Shown here piece after piece: positions 43,068 to 52,643 of a stretch of 64,000 bases of DNA. The stretch spans positions 496,001 to 560,000 of the forward strand of contig JAUCEF010000014.1 of assembly GCA_033558025.1 (NCBI GenBank). Reading direction: 5' to 3'. The notes below the pieces were generated by a model. It was given only the letters and a program-made list of their open reading frames with translations, was not told the DNA's origin and did no database searches. The stretch comes from Phytophthora sp. 'mugwort' (Eukaryota; Oomycota; Peronosporomycetes; Peronosporales; Peronosporaceae). The translations under genes were made by a program, and so were the position numbers. How positions within the stretch are numbered: position 1 is the first letter of the stretch; the number at the start of each line of letters is the position of its first letter.

Positions 43068-43526
43068 CTACTGTGGAGCAACCGTCGCCACAGTGTTGGA
43101 TGCCTGTTGAATAGAGTTAAAGTTGAGGCTGTCTGTCGGAGAGTCGTAGTTGTTCAAATTGTTAGTGCTGGCGCTTTCTTCCGTGGCCATGTCTAAAGAT
43201 CCGCACTCTTCCTGGGCCATATTCAGAGAACCGCATTCTTCCTGGGCCATATTCAGAGAACCGCATTCTTCCTGGGCCATATTCAGCGAGCCGCAATCTT
43301 CTTCGGCGAAGTCTAGGGAACCGCACTCCTCCTCAGCCACCATGTTGTTAGCTTGACCATTCTCGATAGCCTCTGTAGCCTCAATTCGCAGCTGTCTCTT
43401 ATCTGCAGCGGCATCCACAGGCGAGTTTCCTGTCAGCGTCGAAGTATAGCTTGATCCTCTCACAGCAACCATGGACAGTGCTACAACCACGGCGGACATT
43501 GTCAAAATCTTCTTGAAGGGGGTCAT
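43068..43526 (-). CDS. small secreted RXLR-like protein with CGSLNMAQ repeats
   Basis: Intact 152-residue protein. Residues 1-24 (MTPFKKILTMSAVVVALSMV...) are a signal peptide. RQLR at 44-47 is an RXLR-type site in the normal window, followed by acidic residues (AEEE at 64-67) rather than a full dEER. Residues 66-115 are five 10-residue units of the form EECGSLNMAQ. A short Asn-rich stretch and a C-terminus NFNSIQQA...TVATVAPQ follow, resembling the FNTVQG...TVSP end of the AA17 LPMO tails. No catalytic domain is present. The frame opens at 43586, but the Met at 43526 begins the signal peptide. The function is unknown: it may be a secreted effector-like or wall-associated protein. It is paralogous to 45886-46413. 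Confidence 0.82.
   Translation of the reverse strand: MTPFKKILTMSAVVVALSMVAVRGSSYTSTLTGNSPVDAAADKRQLRIEATEAIENGQANNMVAEEECGSLDFAEEDCGSLNMAQEECGSLNMAQEECGSLNMAQEECGSLDMATEESASTNNLNNYDSPTDSLNFNSIQQASNTVATVAPQ
43198..43330. repeat. 30-bp tandem repeat encoding the CGSLNMAQ units
   Basis: Five 30-bp units within the coding sequence, with two consecutive units identical (around 43217-43276). The pattern matches recent slippage. Confidence 0.85.
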
Positions 43527-43744
43527 AGCTGGAAGGTAGAAAGACAAATGGACGGCTTCTGACTCTTGGGCAAGCAGATTGGACAATGGAGGAGCTATCC
43601 AATGGTTAACATTCTTCCATTATTGGGTGCGTTTCTACTTAAATGCTAGCTTTACCGGTATACATTTTGTTTACTGACGTCGTTTACTGTACGATTTTGC
43701 CGCATCACAACAACCCTGAATTCTCCTGAAGGGTCTGGTAGATA

Positions 43745-43834
43745 CCAGCTGTACTTAGTAACGCAGTTCATTTAGAAAGGTTAAACGAAATTGTTTAACC
43801 TTTCTAAATGAACTGCGTTACTAAGTACAGCTGG
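43745..43834. repeat. perfect 42-bp inverted repeat (hairpin), 6-nt loop
   Basis: The left arm at 43745-43786 begins ccagctgtacttag. The right arm at 43793-43834 is its exact reverse complement, and the loop is gaaatt. It lies about 220 bp upstream of the small secreted protein gene and 70 bp from the decayed paralogue. A foldback MITE or a recent inverted duplication is most likely. Strong stem formation in RNA or DNA is certain from the sequence. Confidence 0.98.
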
Positions 43835-43904
43835 TTTATGCGTGAGTACTTATCCTATACTTATCCGGTGGTGTCAGCGTAGAACAGACCTAAAACGGCT
43901 GAGA

Positions 43905-44178
43905 TTATAATGCTCTGCATGGGTCACGCTGTCCAAATATGGTGCTGTCCCATGCGTTTCCGGTGTTCTCTTCCATAGTAAGCTCCAGGGATCCGCATTC
44001 ATATTCGTCGGCTTCTTCTTTTCGACAACCTCCGTCGCCTCATCTCAGCTTTCTCTTGTAGACAGTCGTATCCGGCGCTCTAACCAGCGTCGAGATGCAA
44101 CTTTTATCGCTCTAAAGCCACATCCAACCCTACTGGGATAGCAAATAACAAGATAATGCTCTAGATGAAAACCATAGC
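43905..44178 (-). pseudogene. decayed relic of the small secreted repeat family
   Basis: On the minus strand, a poorly kept signal-peptide-like stretch from a Met at about 44178 (with stops) is followed by SCISTLVRAPDTTVYKRKLR. This aligns with SSYTSTLTGNSP...DKRQLR of the intact neighbour and includes an RXLR-type RKLR. After a TGA the frame gives EYECGSLELTMEEN, a single repeat unit, and stops at 43905. At least three stops are in frame, so it is clearly dead. Confidence 0.65.
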
Positions 44179-44344
44179 AGAGACGAGTAGACGGTTACTT
44201 CGAGTTGGAAATAATTGACAGTAGACAACACTGCCAACAACCCAAACACCTGTAAGAGGAACGCAAGAAACCACGAGCAGTTGAATCTCTTGGAACAACG
44301 CACAATCCAAAACATTATGAGAGTGATTTGTGTGCCCATCTGAT

Positions 44345-44562
44345 AATGGAGGGGGTGAATGTCACATAAAACGACCAACGGAGCGGTTGCGAGCGCGCGT
44401 AGCCACAGCAAACCCGTGCAGGTGCCCGCGAAGCAGGGCGCGCGGAGGCGGGCCCAGCGCCGAGCTTTCCAGCGAGCCGAGCACTGTAGCGGGCCGAACT
44501 TAGAATCTTTTCCTCGCAGGAGCGCAGCGACTGGCTTTGCAAAGCAAAGCCCAGACCGCGAT
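44345..44562 (+). repeat. dispersed repeat, copy B
   Basis: About 200 bp similar to 33306-33502 in the same orientation, followed without a gap by a palindromic end (ctggctttgcaaagcaaagc). An inverted copy of that end lies at 33854-33890. It may be a more complete example of the same non-autonomous element. Confidence 0.85.
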
Positions 44563-44599
44563 GCCATCGGTCCTCGGGAGGTTAGGGTTAAAGTGAGAT

Positions 44600-45885
44600 G
44601 GGAGACCTTTTATACAAAAATACAGTGTAAACCTAAAATGTGACAGGGCTAGATGGGCACAGCAACACGAGCCAAACTATTCATATAGCTGTGCTCACTT
44701 TGAAAGCATATGACGGTGCTTTGTCTGAATGTTGTTTATCGACGTCCTTCCGTGATTACTGTACGGCCGGACCGCTGTTACTGTAGCACTCTTCCTATAT
44801 GGTACGCTGAAGCCGAAGCTTTAAGTCTTGGTTTCGGACGGTGGAAGAGATGAAAACACCAACGTGGGCTACAGACCAACCGTGACAGTGGGAACATGAT
44901 AAACTTTCGCACCTTCAGTTTACCGTTTGGTTCATTATTTACAGATACTTTATGTTGAATGTTCACAAGCAAGTTTAAAGGCTGAAAGAATTGGGACAGG
45001 AACTCAACAGCGCAAAAGGCACGGACGGTGGCGAAGACGCTCCAATACCATACGAATTTCACAGACTTGTCTGGATGGTTGTTACAAGCCGATGTGGACT
45101 ATAGAGGAAGGCATCGTCGCCTCAAAACAATGTGAATGTTTCGTCTCGACTATGATAGCTTGTGAGATCTATCCATGCAGAACCGCTGGCTACTATATGT
45201 TGGTGTCGTTTTACGTGTAGCTCTCGTCCAATGTTATCACGACCTGTCCCGCCGCAGCTCTAAACCGTTAAGGTTGTCATATCTATTTGCGGCTTAAGAC
45301 GCTCTGCGCAGCTAGCGAACGCGCTGGACCGCGAGAGCGTTGCAATCAACCGGGCGGTCCACAACGTGATGTCCAACTTTAGGTTACCAACTTGGTCGGC
45401 GACGATGGTCGCGAGGCTAACATGGCACAGAGGATGAGCGCTCCTGTCTTCTCATTATACGACACCAACTTCCCAGCACGGTTGCAGTCGTCATTTGGTC
45501 ACGTTCGGAGTTTCTGGAAGTATGTCACTGCATGCAATCCAGCTACGCTCTCTTCCGAGTCGACATTGGCCTGTACATTACGCAAGCGTTGTAACAGTGT
45601 TGGAAAAAGAATTAGTATTGAGCTCTGCTACAACCCAGCGCAGACTAGTTAAGCACCGTGCTTTCGAAATTGAGCAAGGATTGTGTACAACCACCCGAGA
45701 CTTAAGAACCTACTGCGGTCTCACTATCAAGTTTTCGTAACAAGAAAAATCATGCAGAAGACGGCAGATCACGATACTGGTACACCAACGCACATTCAAC
45801 GTTTATCGCGCGCTCATCGGCGCTTAGTCTTTCGTCATGTTTTACGCTACACTCATGTACGAAAGAGGGAGCGAGTCGCAGACAT
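44600..45885. other. no recognisable gene
   Basis: Several frames of 80-130 codons overlap on both strands with no motif I can place. The plus-strand frame at 45683-46078 is antisense to the small secreted protein in its last part. Confidence 0.45.
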
Positions 45886-46413
45886 TTATTGCGGCGACAC
45901 TGTTCCGACGTTGATGTCATCCTGTAACGTGCTGAAGTCGATGTCCGTTTTCGATCCACTGTACTCCTTGTTGTCGTCAGAGTTGCCAGAGCTTTGCATC
46001 GTAGGAGCCTGTGTGTCACCCCCTGAGCTCGTGCTGGGAGCCTGCGTCCAAGTGTTGCCACCGGTGCTCGGGGTCTGAGCCATGGCGCTACCGTCAGTGT
46101 TGCCGTCACCACTCTCGGCCATCTCCAGAGAGCCGCACTCGGAGTTCTCAGCCATCTCAAGGGAGCCGCAATCCGAGTCCTCGGCCATTTCCAGCGAGCC
46201 GCACTCCGAGTCCTCGGCCATGTCTAGGGACCCGCACTCCGAGTCATCGACCATCACCTCTTCCGCGACATCTTGAGCCTGCAGTCGCAGCATGCGCTTC
46301 GCCTTATACGTCGGATCGCCGGGCACCACAGCGCCGTTGTATCCCTCAACGCTTACAGACAGTGCCAGTGCCACGGCGGACAGGAACAAACTTTTCTTAA
46401 AGGTGGTCAGCAT
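45886..46413 (-). CDS. small secreted RXLR-like protein with CGSLEMAE repeats
   Basis: Intact 175-residue protein. Residues 1-24 (MLTTFKKSLFLSAVALALSV...) are a signal peptide. RMLR at 40-43 is an RXLR-type site, followed by an acidic run (DVAEEVMVDD) in the dEER position. Residues 57-100 are four 11-residue units such as EDSECGSLEMA. A Ser/Thr/Gly-rich linker (101-150) and the end DIDFSTLQDDINVGTVSPQ follow, nearly the same as the C-terminus of the AA17 LPMO tails (FDFNTVQG...AGTVSP). No enzyme domain is present. The first Met gives the best signal peptide. The function is unknown. It is paralogous to the gene at 43068-43526 and shares its tail module with 30176-31342 and 19733-20970. Confidence 0.85.
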   Translation of the reverse strand: MLTTFKKSLFLSAVALALSVSVEGYNGAVVPGDPTYKAKRMLRLQAQDVAEEVMVDDSECGSLDMAEDSECGSLEMAEDSDCGSLEMAENSECGSLEMAESGDGNTDGSAMAQTPSTGGNTWTQAPSTSSGGDTQAPTMQSSGNSDDNKEYSGSKTDIDFSTLQDDINVGTVSPQ

Positions 46414-46446
46414 AATTGGCTCTCACAAAGCAACAAGCAAAGCGAC

Positions 46447-46462
46447 GCAAGTTCACCAATGA
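46447..46462 (-). promoter_or_regulatory. weak oomycete INR/FPR-like pair
   Basis: Minus-strand tcattggTGaacttgc. The INR matches at 5 of 7 and the FPR at 6 of 7, with the same spacing as in the AA17 promoter at 13287-13302, 34-49 nt upstream of the ATG. It is plausible but degenerate. Confidence 0.35.
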
Positions 46463-48708
46463 CGATTGCCTAGTGTTTGCGGAAGTGTGCCATAAACCTT
46501 GATACTAGTATCTATTAAACAAATCCGAGTGGAATTGGAGCTCCTTTGCCTTATCTTGCCGCCTTTCCGGATAAAGCATAGTGAACGCAATATAAATAAC
46601 TGCGACCACGCGATACAAAGAGGCAGGAACGGAAACGCTGATGGGATGAGGATTAGCGATTGCAGCCGCAAGGTGCGAACAGCAAAGGCGCTCGACTTCG
46701 AGCCTCGAGTCACTAGTCATCCAATTCGTACACACCAACTGGTGCGCGAAAGTCCTTTACATTTGCTACTACTACTATACTGACGATTAGGGCTACAGTT
46801 CGTACCCCACTTCTGTCAGTGTGCAAGGTACTAGTGGCTATTACCTTGGTATAGAAGCAAGAAAGCCCTAGTACACAGGAATAGCTTGCGAAGTGAACCC
46901 GAGCAGGCAGCCAACTAGCACAGTCGTCGTTGACTCTTGGCAAATAAGAGCAAGAGCAATGAGGCCATTATTATAACTCGTAGCCTAGAAAATAATGAAC
47001 TTCTCTAGGAAATTTATTAACACATTTTAAGCAGCAAAGTCCGAAAGTGAGGGTTACAGTACACGACAATCACCGACTTCACATTTATTATAAGTCGCTG
47101 GTTGTCGTATTATGGTACATCAGTCTCGACTTTCGAAGCACGGGCGAAAACTTCTCTGTTTCCCGCGCGATTCATCGGAAAACTAGATTTGGTCAGTTTG
47201 TTTAGCTCAGGATTTGTTCACGCTATAGTCGAGTGCGAGTGAAGGGCTGTCGACGGCTTAAGCTATTTTCTTAGCAATAGGTGAGGGGGGGGGTAATATC
47301 AAAGCTACAAAGGTTTAAAACCTGTAGATGTGGCGATTCGGCGATTCGTGGCTTCGAAAAAGTCATAATGAACTGTGCATAGATTGTGTTCGAGTGCTTA
47401 ACCATGTAGCGATGCCCGTAGAAAGTGGACAGCCTTGACCCTCAGTGAGCGAGTGCCCCAGTCTTCACGATCCACCGCCGACAGGTACGAACAACATCAA
47501 CGGTTGTAGATTAGAGTAGTCTGCTTGTAGTACAGTGTGATCGGTATCCTGTGAAGTTTCTTGAGAAAGGACTTGAGCATGCACTTCGGAGGACAAGGAT
47601 ACAACGATGTGCTGTTGTCGCTTTTGCTCGACCGAAAGCTACAGTCAAAATCACAGTCAAGATTGTGGCGTCGGCAAACAAGATCGCATCGGTACATGTA
47701 TCCCAGGCTGGGATTCCCAGCTGGCGTCGTTGGCTTCTATTAAAATTTCTAATGCCGGGACACCAGATCTGCTCCGCTCTCAATAAGCTGTTTGAAGCGA
47801 TTTGAGAGGGATTAAAAAAAATTCTTTGTATTTATGAATTTGAACAGATATACGGGAGGGGCGTCTGTACTGCACTCTTGCCTATGACGAATGGCAAATG
47901 CCCACACACACATAAAACGATCCGGGTTTAGTCGATGTTACTGACAAAACTTCCGCGTGGAATGGAAGGTTTTTGCCATCAAGGGTCAAGATGAACAGAG
48001 ATTACAAACTGTACGGTGCGATCTTAAAGGCAACTTGTGCCGACTTGAATTGGCATATACCTTCCTCGTCCACTGATTATTTACATACATAACTGAAGCG
48101 GGAGACTAATTTGGCAAGCTGATCAGGGACACTCTACTGTGCATGGTCCTCGGTAATGTACCATGTCAATCCACGCCTTCAGTAGCATCCCAACCGGCGA
48201 TTAAGCGTTCCTTGAACGGGCATCTGCACTCTGAAAAGTTGAGCCCTGAACTAATGAGGAGGGTACAATTACGCCCGAATAACAGCGTAGAATAATTACT
48301 GGCTGAGGAAGTTGAAGGTAAACCTCTCACTTTCCTTTATATAGTCACTCAGGACGCCGGTGGGCCCGTAACGCGTCTAGAAGGCAGTCAACAAAACAAA
48401 ATGTGAAAGTGAAGTCATTTGCGAAACATCTCTGTTAAGCATATTCACCGTATATCGCGACCCGCTCAATATTTTATGTACGTATGAAGTTCGTTCAACG
48501 AACGGATCGACCAAAGTCCCGTCGGAGGTCTGAAAGGAGGGACATGGAGAGGAAGTGAGTTTCCTTAGAGCAGGCGAATGAGAACAAGATGTGTGGGGCA
48601 CATAGATTTCTAAAAGATTCTGCTCTTCAGAATCGATGGATATCTCCACTTTGCATCGATGGGTGGAGATACTGTACCGCGCTTCTTTAGAAAAAAAAAA
48701 AAAATCTA
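46463..48708. other. over 2 kb without a recognisable gene
   Basis: Short ORFs, a G-run near 47286 and A+T-rich parts. The overlapping frames at 47500-47800 on both strands show no family resemblance. A minus-strand frame at 48377-48751 (124 codons) overlaps a repeat shared with 55841-55863 and is probably transposon flank. Confidence 0.5.
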
Positions 48709-48731
48709 TGTACAGACAACGACCGGCAAAT
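48709..48731. repeat. 23-bp segment shared with 55841-55863
   Basis: tgtacagacaacgaccggca and the next three bases match 55841-55863 with one difference, in the same orientation. This is likely the end sequence of one DNA-transposon family. At 55.8 kb it lies just upstream of a Myb-like transposon ORF. Confidence 0.75.
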
Positions 48732-48847
48732 ATGCCACCTGATGAACTCATCCGCCATAGTTAAGGCCCTTTATCAACCGAGACTTTTTGCCGCGTGCGG
48801 CCGCAGGAGACTCATATAGCGACTTCCGATTGGTTGGGGGAGGTAGG

Positions 48848-50839
48848 TACCGAATTACCTTTGTAATGACCTTCTATTTGTTATGACGTACACGTGGGTT
48901 TCAGCCAATAGGCGGTCGAACGGGTAGGCCAGCCGTGCAACCGCAGTTATCACATACACCGCCTCGAACTGACTTTCCCGCACTGTATTTGCGATCGGAT
49001 GGCTCGGATGGAGCGGCGGCGACCAAGAGGACGATCTAGTCTGCCAGGAGGGCAAGGCCGCAAGGTGAAAACCAACACGGTAACATCCTACCCTGCGTCT
49101 CACAAGTTGGAAGTCCTTGATCATCTTAATGAGCACGATGACGTAGAGAAGACTGTCAAACACTTCTATCCAGAATTGTCTCGGTCAAAGTACAACAGTC
49201 GCCGTACTCTAATTCTCAGTTGGCGGCGGGATTGACAAAATATTGAGGACTTGTGCAGTGAGCGCGGCGGCGCAAAAAAGAAAAAATCACGTAAGAAAGG
49301 TGAGGGTACAGTACTGCCAAAAGAAGAAGAGGCTGGTCTAGTCGATGGATAAATGACCTGCGTGAGGAGGGTATGCCGGTGACACCGACAATATTGCGCC
49401 TCCAAGCGCTCGAAGTTGTGGAAGCAGCCGGAATTTCACCGTTCAAGGCATTCTGGTGCTGGCAACACCTGTTTGAGAGTCGCCATCGACTTTCTCTACG
49501 ATGCAAAACGCGAAAAGGCCAAATTCAACCATCGATCTAGTACAAATTGCCAAGACGTTTGCTACGGAAGTGCAACAGAAAACGGTTGAAATCGGAGCGA
49601 CACGCATTTATAATGCAGATCAAACAGGTTTAGTTTTATTTTATATTTTATATTTCAGTGAAAATAACTCAATGCTGTCTATCTGTGTTCTCTGAATATT
49701 TGCCGACGACAACACTAGCAAAGAAAGGAAGCAAAACAATGTGGGTGAAATGCGGCGGGAAGTCTAAAGATCGAGCGACGCTAGTGCTGTTGGGCGACTC
49801 TACCGGAAAAAAAATACCCGCCGTTTGTCGTGTTAAAGATGAAGCCCTCAAAGAATGAAGAGACACGCAAAGATAGTGAAGACCAGCGCCATGGCTTTAG
49901 CGTGTCATGTGGGCCAAGCACATTCGTCGTGTTCAAAACGAAACAGGCATACAGGTGTACTCCAACGCCAAAGGTAAGAAAAAATGGTGCTGGCAATTGC
50001 ACTTAACATTACTCTTACTTTGTTTTTTTGGTGGTGGAATCGTCATTTGACAATCCGATTTTTAAAACATCACTTCAGTGGCCGACCTGACATGTCGGAG
50101 CCAATTCTTCTGCTACTCGACGATTTTTCTGGTCACTGGACCGAAGATGTCGTGGAGTACGCAAAAGAATTAAAAACTTGACATTGTTCAAGGTGCCACC
50201 AAACGCCACTCGGTATATCAACCTGCCGACGCGACCTGGAATGGCCCGCTAAAAGCGCGTCTAAAAAATATGTGGATCCAGAATTTACGACAGCAGCTCC
50301 GAGCGCGGCAACCCGGAGTTGCATTTAAACTAAAAGCTCCTGATCGCTCCGAATTATGCAGCTGGATCCACACCGCGTGGGCTGATGTGGCAGAGTCTAC
50401 AATAGTGGCGGGCTGCACAAAATGCAGTCTTATTGAGCGGAGAGATGAAAACGAACGCGAATAAGTACCGACGTCTGATGCCCCGGACGATGCCGACGAT
50501 GTTGTGAATGAAGTACTCCATGACGGATAGATCGACAAAAAAGTAGGGGCTTCTAGCTTAGACGGCGATTTTGACGACATGTTTCGGACAGTTACAGAGC
50601 TTGATGCGCATCAATAGACTTTTGTTAGTTTTAAATGGTCTATCGTTAGGCATGCCCCCAGTGGGTGTTTTCAAAGCTGTATTGGAACAGCGGTACGGCA
50701 GGACGTACAATACCACAAGGACACATAGAACCACAGGGATGTGCCTGGCTGTCGTTGAATATTTTAGGTAGACAGGACAGTTGGTATCTGGTCTCTGTAC
50801 GTACACTTTACTGTGTGCGATAACAAAGGTTATTCGGTA
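48848..50839 (+). mobile_element. pogo-like Tc1/mariner element with TIRs and TA ends
   Basis: The left terminal repeat taccgaattacctttgtaat (48848-48869) is mirrored at 50818-50839, with 18 of 22 positions matching. Both ends carry an outer TA, the target-site duplication of Tc1/mariner elements. The 2.0-kb interval holds a broken pogo-type transposase in the expected orientation. This is the one element here whose ends I could define. Confidence 0.85.
48999..50617 (+). pseudogene. pogo-like DDE transposase, broken
   Basis: From a Met at 48999, a basic start (MARMERRRPRGRSSLPGG) leads into TVTSYPASHKLEVLDHLNEH and SRSKYNSRRTLILSW, a helix-turn-helix DNA-binding region that ends in a stop at 49235. 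Then TRIYNADQTGLV (first Asp) appears near 49600. TKTIA-like and KGSKTMWVKCGGKSKDRATL follow near 49720, PILLLLDDFSGHWTEDVVEY (second Asp) near 50105-50155, and VPPNATRYINLPTRPG near 50195, with the partly shifted frame QPADATWNGPLK holding the third acidic residue. The end is DDMFRTVTELDAHQ at 50617. Stops at 49235 and 49350 and several frame changes make it inactive. Confidence 0.85.
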
Positions 50840-51146
50840 GTCGCATTCGGCTGATTACAAAAGTACGGCCTCGTGCAGCAAGTTTGGCCGCATGAGAGGG
50901 GGAAGGGGTCGCATGAAGAACCACTAATCGGAGTGGTGGAAGTATGCGACACCTGACATCCTCAAACCAGCTGTGACGGGGCACATAACACCCTGCGCAC
51001 AGGAAGTGTGACTTCCGGAGAGTATACAAACTCTCAGCGAACGGCAGTTCACTAGTCCCTGGCCTGTGGGACTGTTACCAAAATTAGGTAGATTTAAGAC
51101 TGAATATATTTATAGATGTTATCCTATGAGTGGCTCTGAGGTCTTT
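50840..51146. other. spacer, no gene seen
   Basis: Between the pogo-like element and the hairpin array. Nothing supported. Confidence 0.4.
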
Positions 51147-51264
51147 GTACCATATATGTGGTACTTATCCATGACGTCATTACCGTCGACGTCATAGTGA
51201 TGTTTGGTCACATCACTTTGTGTACTTGGGTACACCTGCTCTGAAGAGTGACTTGGCACTCTTC
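51147..51264. repeat. array of five short perfect hairpins
   Basis: Consecutive inverted repeats: gtacca/tggtac (51147-51164), atgacgtc/gacgtcat (51171-51195), agtgatgt/acatcact (51196-51217), gtgtac/gtacac (51220-51235) and gaagagtg/cactcttc (51243-51264). Every arm is a perfect match, and spacers between hairpins are 0-7 nt. The last three loops contain TTGG. They lie about 100 bp upstream of a Harbinger transposase start. Confidence 0.9.
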
Positions 51265-51366
51265 ATGTAACCCCGTTATAACAGCAGTCTTCACTTCAAT
51301 GTGGCACTAGCTGTTTCCTTCGGTCAAGCTGCTGCGGCCTACTTTCGATCGTGCTCTTAACTCGCG

Positions 51367-52583
51367 ATGATTGGACCTCTCACGCTTTCGGATAGTCAAG
51401 AAGAAGAGATGGAGTTCTGTACTGGTGCTCTACCTACGCTTGTATGCGTCTTGGCAACGACGAGAAAAGCAGGCAGAAAAATCCGCGTCGTTCGCGAGCG
51501 CATTAGATGGAACATATGCGCAGCATTTAATTCTGGAGGGGGAGTTCAAGCAGTATTATCGAATGAGTTTCTCTGGGTTCGAACGATTGTTTTCACTTGT
51601 GGGTGCGGAGTTGGTCGTTTATCCACTGCAAAGTATGCGACGAGCGCTTGGAGAGTCGCCGATGTCGCCGGATGACATGCTGCAAGCAAGTATATCGTGG
51701 CTAGCAGGGGGTAGTTACCACCACATTAGAGTCATAACAGGGACTAGTCGGTCGGGCTTCTACCGTATCGTACACACTGTGCTCCATGCGATTTAAGGGG
51801 TGTCGAGAAATGGCTCTGATATTTCCTCTAAACGATAACGAAATAGAATTTACTGCCGCTGGTTCCAGATCTCAGCAAGACTCGTGCTATGGCCGGTCGT
51901 ATTGGTGCAATTGATGGTTGGCTCTGTCCTGTTCGGGTGCCGCATAACAATGAATGTGGTCGGGTCACTGCGGTCTTTCGGGCCATTACCAGCGGTATGG
52001 TCTGAATGTGAAGGCGTGTGCCGATTATCGATGCCGATTTACCGCATTATCGTGTTGTGCTCCTGGAGGAAGAAATGATTCGATTGCGTGTTAACAACGC
52101 ATATCCGCAGACGAGGGTCGTTCTGACTCCTTTCAATCAGGCCAAGCTTAAAGATCATCCTGAACGCGACCACTACAACTTTTATTTAAGTCAACGTAGG
52201 ATACGCATTGAGATGGCCTTCGGTTTATTGGTAAACAAGTGGAGATGCTGAAAAAAAAAGCACTGTGTGTGAGACTGCGAAATGCCCCCCACATAATTAA
52301 TGCCTGCATGCGGCTTCACAATTTCTGTATCGATCAACACGCTATCGAGAATCACAATACTTCAATGCAGGAGATAAAGGCGATGCGGAAGGAAGTACGT
52401 ACGTGGGATGGCAGCAGAGACCTGTCTTATGAGCAAACGAAATTTAAGACGGATGAAGGTGACGTGGTAGAGCTTCTCGAAAATTGGAGCCGTGACATTA
52501 TAGTGCAATACATCGCCTCCATGGACCTGCATCGCCCTCAGCAAAATATAGAACGTAGAGCAGAAATGGATAAAGAAAAGTAA
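51367..52583 (+). pseudogene. PIF/Harbinger (HARBI-like) transposase with internal deletion
   Basis: The plus-strand frame after the ATG at 51367 (reading shifts to the frame of 51371) shows FKQYYRMSFSGFERLFSLVG and an MSPDDMLQASISWLAGGSYH region, typical of HARBI-like N-termini. After a break it gives GRIGAIDGWLCPVRVP (first Asp, about 51895), then DADLPHYRVVLLEE. The segment with the second Asp is shortened. RDHYNFYLSQRRIRIEMAFG with LLVNKW (the Glu) follows at 52160-52245, and then NAPHIINACMRLHNFCIDQH. Frameshifts occur at about 51795, 52010 and 52245. It faces a minus-strand partner ORF at 52644-54198. Confidence 0.85.
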
Positions 52584-52643
52584 TATGGTATTGCCTTTTG
52601 TCTTTGTTTACGTGCAAACCAGGCTACAGGAGAGAGATTATCT

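Noticed and set aside
46011..46400. 129-codon plus-strand ORF with Pro/Ser repeats
   Set aside because: Antisense shadow of the CGSLEMAE repeat gene.
47497..47805. Overlapping 60-90-codon ORFs on both strands
   Set aside because: No family resemblance, and the frames compete; likely chance.
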